The position numbers and the translations under genes are program-made. This document shows, piece by piece, positions 5,560 to 6,503 of a stretch of 6,503 nt of DNA. The stretch is from an uncultured Collinsella sp. (lineage in GTDB: Bacteria > Actinomycetota > Coriobacteriia > Coriobacteriales > Coriobacteriaceae). How positions within the stretch are numbered: the stretch's first letter is position 1; each line of letters opens with the position of its first letter. The DNA lies in the NCBI GenBank assembly GCA_902494375.1, contig CABUTL010000086.1:1-6503 (forward strand). Reading direction: 5' to 3'. The notes beneath the pieces were generated by a model. The model did not search any database and was not told the DNA's origin. It saw only the letters and a program-made list of their open reading frames with translations.

Positions 5560-5613
5560 ATGAATTGCTTACCAAGACGAATGCCGGGCTCCTGTTTGCG
5601 CCCGTCGGCGTGA
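5560..5613 (+). CDS. Upstream ORF / candidate leader peptide of metY
   Basis: A 17-codon ORF (MNCLPRRMPGSCLRPSA, then TGA) starts 7 nt after AAAGGAGG (5545-5552), a perfect Shine-Dalgarno sequence and stronger than that of metY itself. It lies wholly inside the metY leader and ends 62 nt before the metY ATG. Two of its codons are Cys (5566 and 5593) and two are Met. The second Cys codon sits in the loop of the downstream hairpin (5581-5611), where a slow ribosome would disrupt local pairing. Its start region is part of the 11-bp helix. Cys-encoding upstream ORFs are known as cysteine-responsive attenuators of sulfur genes in mycobacteria; function here is inferred by analogy. It could be a chance ORF, since two Cys in 17 codons is suggestive rather than decisive. 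Confidence 0.5.
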   Translation: MNCLPRRMPGSCLRPSA

Positions 5614-5670
5614 TCAGGAGACAGCGACTTACTTCTCTCTAATTTATTTACTTTTGTTCGATCAAGGAGA
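5612..5670 (+). repeat. Duplicated ribosome-binding-site-like element
   Basis: GATCAGGAGA (5612-5621) and GATCAAGGAGA (5660-5670) differ by a single inserted A. The second copy is the metY ribosome binding site; the first overlaps the stop codon of the upstream ORF and has no start codon nearby. TCTCT within 5633-5640 can pair weakly with the GGAGA of either copy. Confidence 0.5.
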
Positions 5671-5675
5671 TCATC

Positions 5676-6503
5676 ATGAGCCAGTTCATCAACAACCCCG
5701 AGCACACCTTTGGTTTCGATACCCTGCAGCTTCACGTTGGCCAGGAGAGCGCCGATCCCGCATCCGACTCCCGCGCCGTGCCTATCTACCAGACCACGAG
5801 CTATGTGTTCCGCAACTCCCAGCACGCCGCTGACCGCTTTGGCCTTGCCGACGCCGGTAACATCTACGGTCGTCTGACCAACTCCACCCAGGGCGTCTTT
5901 GAGGACCGTATCGCTGCGCTCGAGGGCGGCGTGGCAGGTCTTGCCGTCGCCTCCGGTGCTGCTGCCATCACCTATACCCTGCAGGCACTTGCCCAGGCCG
6001 GTGACCATGTGGTTGCCCAGAAGACCATCTACGGTGGCTCCTACAACCTGCTGGAGCATACGCTCTCCCAGTTTGGCGTCGAGACCACCTTCGTCGATGC
6101 CCACAACCTGGAAGAGGTCGAGGGGGCCATCAAGGACAACACCACGGTCATCTATCTCGAGACGCTCGGCAACCCCAACTCCGACATCCCCAACATCGAC
6201 GCTATCTCCGAGATCGCCAAGAAGCACGGTCTGCCGGTTGTCGTCGACAACACCTTCGGCACCCCGTATCTGTTCCGTCCGCTGGAGCATGGTGCCAACA
6301 TCGTCGTCCACTCCGCAACCAAGTTCATCGGCGGTCACGGCACTTCGCTGGGCGGTGTGATCGTCGACGGCGGTAACTTTGATTGGAAGGCGAGCGGAAA
6401 GTACGCCCAGATCGCTGAGCCCAACCCCTCCTACCATGGCGTCTCGTTTGCCGAGGCTGCCGGTCCCGCCGCCTTCGCAACCTATGTCCGCGCCATCCTG
6501 CTG
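5676..6503 (+). CDS. metY: O-acetylhomoserine sulfhydrylase (OAH/OAS sulfhydrylase), 3' end missing
   Basis: The first 276 codons of a PLP-dependent Cys/Met-metabolism enzyme are present, out of about 430 expected. It joins sulfide to O-acetylhomoserine to give homocysteine, the direct sulfhydrylation route to methionine, in the cytoplasm. Family signatures are [10 protein letters not shown] near the start, [10 protein letters not shown] (36-45), [11 protein letters not shown] (62-72), ASGAAAI (92-98), [15 protein letters not shown] (160-174) and [19 protein letters not shown] (189-207). The PLP lysine is Lys216 in [19 protein letters not shown] and the length before the lysine favour OAH sulfhydrylase over cystathionine gamma-synthase or gamma-lyase. 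The ATG at 5676 follows AAGGAGA (5664-5670). Codon use is strongly biased: all Asn codons are AAC, all Lys AAG and all Ile ATC, implying high expression. It is divergent from lysR and has its own promoter and a structured leader. Confidence 0.94.
   Translation, partial: MSQFINNPEHTFGFDTLQLHVGQESADPASDSRAVPIYQTTSYVFRNSQHAADRFGLADAGNIYGRLTNSTQGVFEDRIAALEGGVAGLAVASGAAAITYTLQALAQAGDHVVAQKTIYGGSYNLLEHTLSQFGVETTFVDAHNLEEVEGAIKDNTTVIYLETLGNPNSDIPNIDAISEIAKKHGLPVVVDNTFGTPYLFRPLEHGANIVVHSATKFIGGHGTSLGGVIVDGGNFDWKASGKYAQIAEPNPSYHGVSFAEAAGPAAFATYVRAILL

Larger units (their letters stand above)
5499..5675 (+). promoter_or_regulatory. Structured 5' leader RNA of metY (candidate attenuator or riboswitch)
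   Basis: Three elements are visible. First, GGTAGGTAATT (5510-5520) pairs with AATTGCTTACC (5563-5573) over 11 bp, including two G-U pairs. Second, inside it ATGCG/CGCAT (5540-5544/5555-5559) closes a 10-nt loop that displays a perfect Shine-Dalgarno sequence. Third, ATGCC+GGGC (5581-5589) pairs with GCCC+GGCGT (5600-5611) around a 3-nt bulge, while CTCCTG (5589-5594) can instead pair with CAGGAG (5615-5620). If the C at 5589 is spared, both pairings could coexist as a pseudoknot. A T-rich stretch (5641-5658) precedes the metY ribosome binding site, but there is no canonical hairpin plus T-tract. I see no SAM-I core, T-box or B12-box motif. The structure is hand-folded. Confidence 0.55.

Noticed and set aside
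5499..5675. Known SAM-I, T-box or cobalamin riboswitch before metY
   Set aside because: The characteristic core sequences of these classes are not present; kept only as an unclassified leader.
5493..6437. 314-residue open frame on the minus strand opposite metY and its leader
   Set aside because: It follows from strong sense-strand codon bias, which removes antisense stops. The product has no recognisable domain and low-complexity Gly/Val/Asp-rich sequence, while metY on the other strand is unmistakable.
1..6503. CRISPR array, tRNA or rRNA gene, insertion sequence or prophage gene
   Set aside because: No regularly spaced repeats, cloverleaf-like sequence, transposase motif or phage-type gene was seen on either strand.

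Overview
The window is GC-rich, almost fully coding, and carries eight protein genes, two of them cut by its ends. Gene content, base composition and protein character suggest a high-GC anaerobic actinobacterium of the Coriobacteriia (Collinsella-like). That assignment is inference from recall; no marker gene here proves it.

Left block (1-1804, + strand). The 3' part of a SlyD-type FKBP prolyl isomerase is followed after 3 bp by a UreE-like nickel metallochaperone. No urease subunit or other urease accessory gene is in view. A strong hairpin (937-975) closes this pair. A Cof-type HAD phosphatase follows with its own ribosome binding site. Between it and the convergent perR lies a long imperfect hairpin (1807-1877).

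Central block (1881-5403, all - strand). In transcription order: a LysR-family regulator, ribonuclease HI (GTG start), a Gfo/Idh/MocA oxidoreductase, an acylphosphatase with an N-terminal extension (2 bp after the oxidoreductase), and a Fur-family regulator with every PerR-type metal ligand. A promoter/operator candidate lies just upstream of perR and overlaps the acylphosphatase stop codon.

Right block (5404-6503). The lysR gene is divergent from metY, an O-acetylhomoserine sulfhydrylase that runs off the window. The 272-bp gap between them is the most interesting part. It holds a T-N11-A LysR-type palindrome centred about 66 bp upstream of the predicted metY start point, a good sigma-70 promoter (TTGACC-17-TACTAT), and a leader of about 177 nt. 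The leader contains an 11-bp helix, a hairpin that displays a perfect Shine-Dalgarno sequence in its loop, and a 17-codon upstream ORF with two Cys and two Met codons. It also has two mutually exclusive downstream pairings and a near-copy of the metY ribosome binding site. I infer two layers of sulfur control: LysR-dependent transcription, and a leader-peptide or RNA switch that may sense cysteine or methionine supply. I recognise no known riboswitch class in it.
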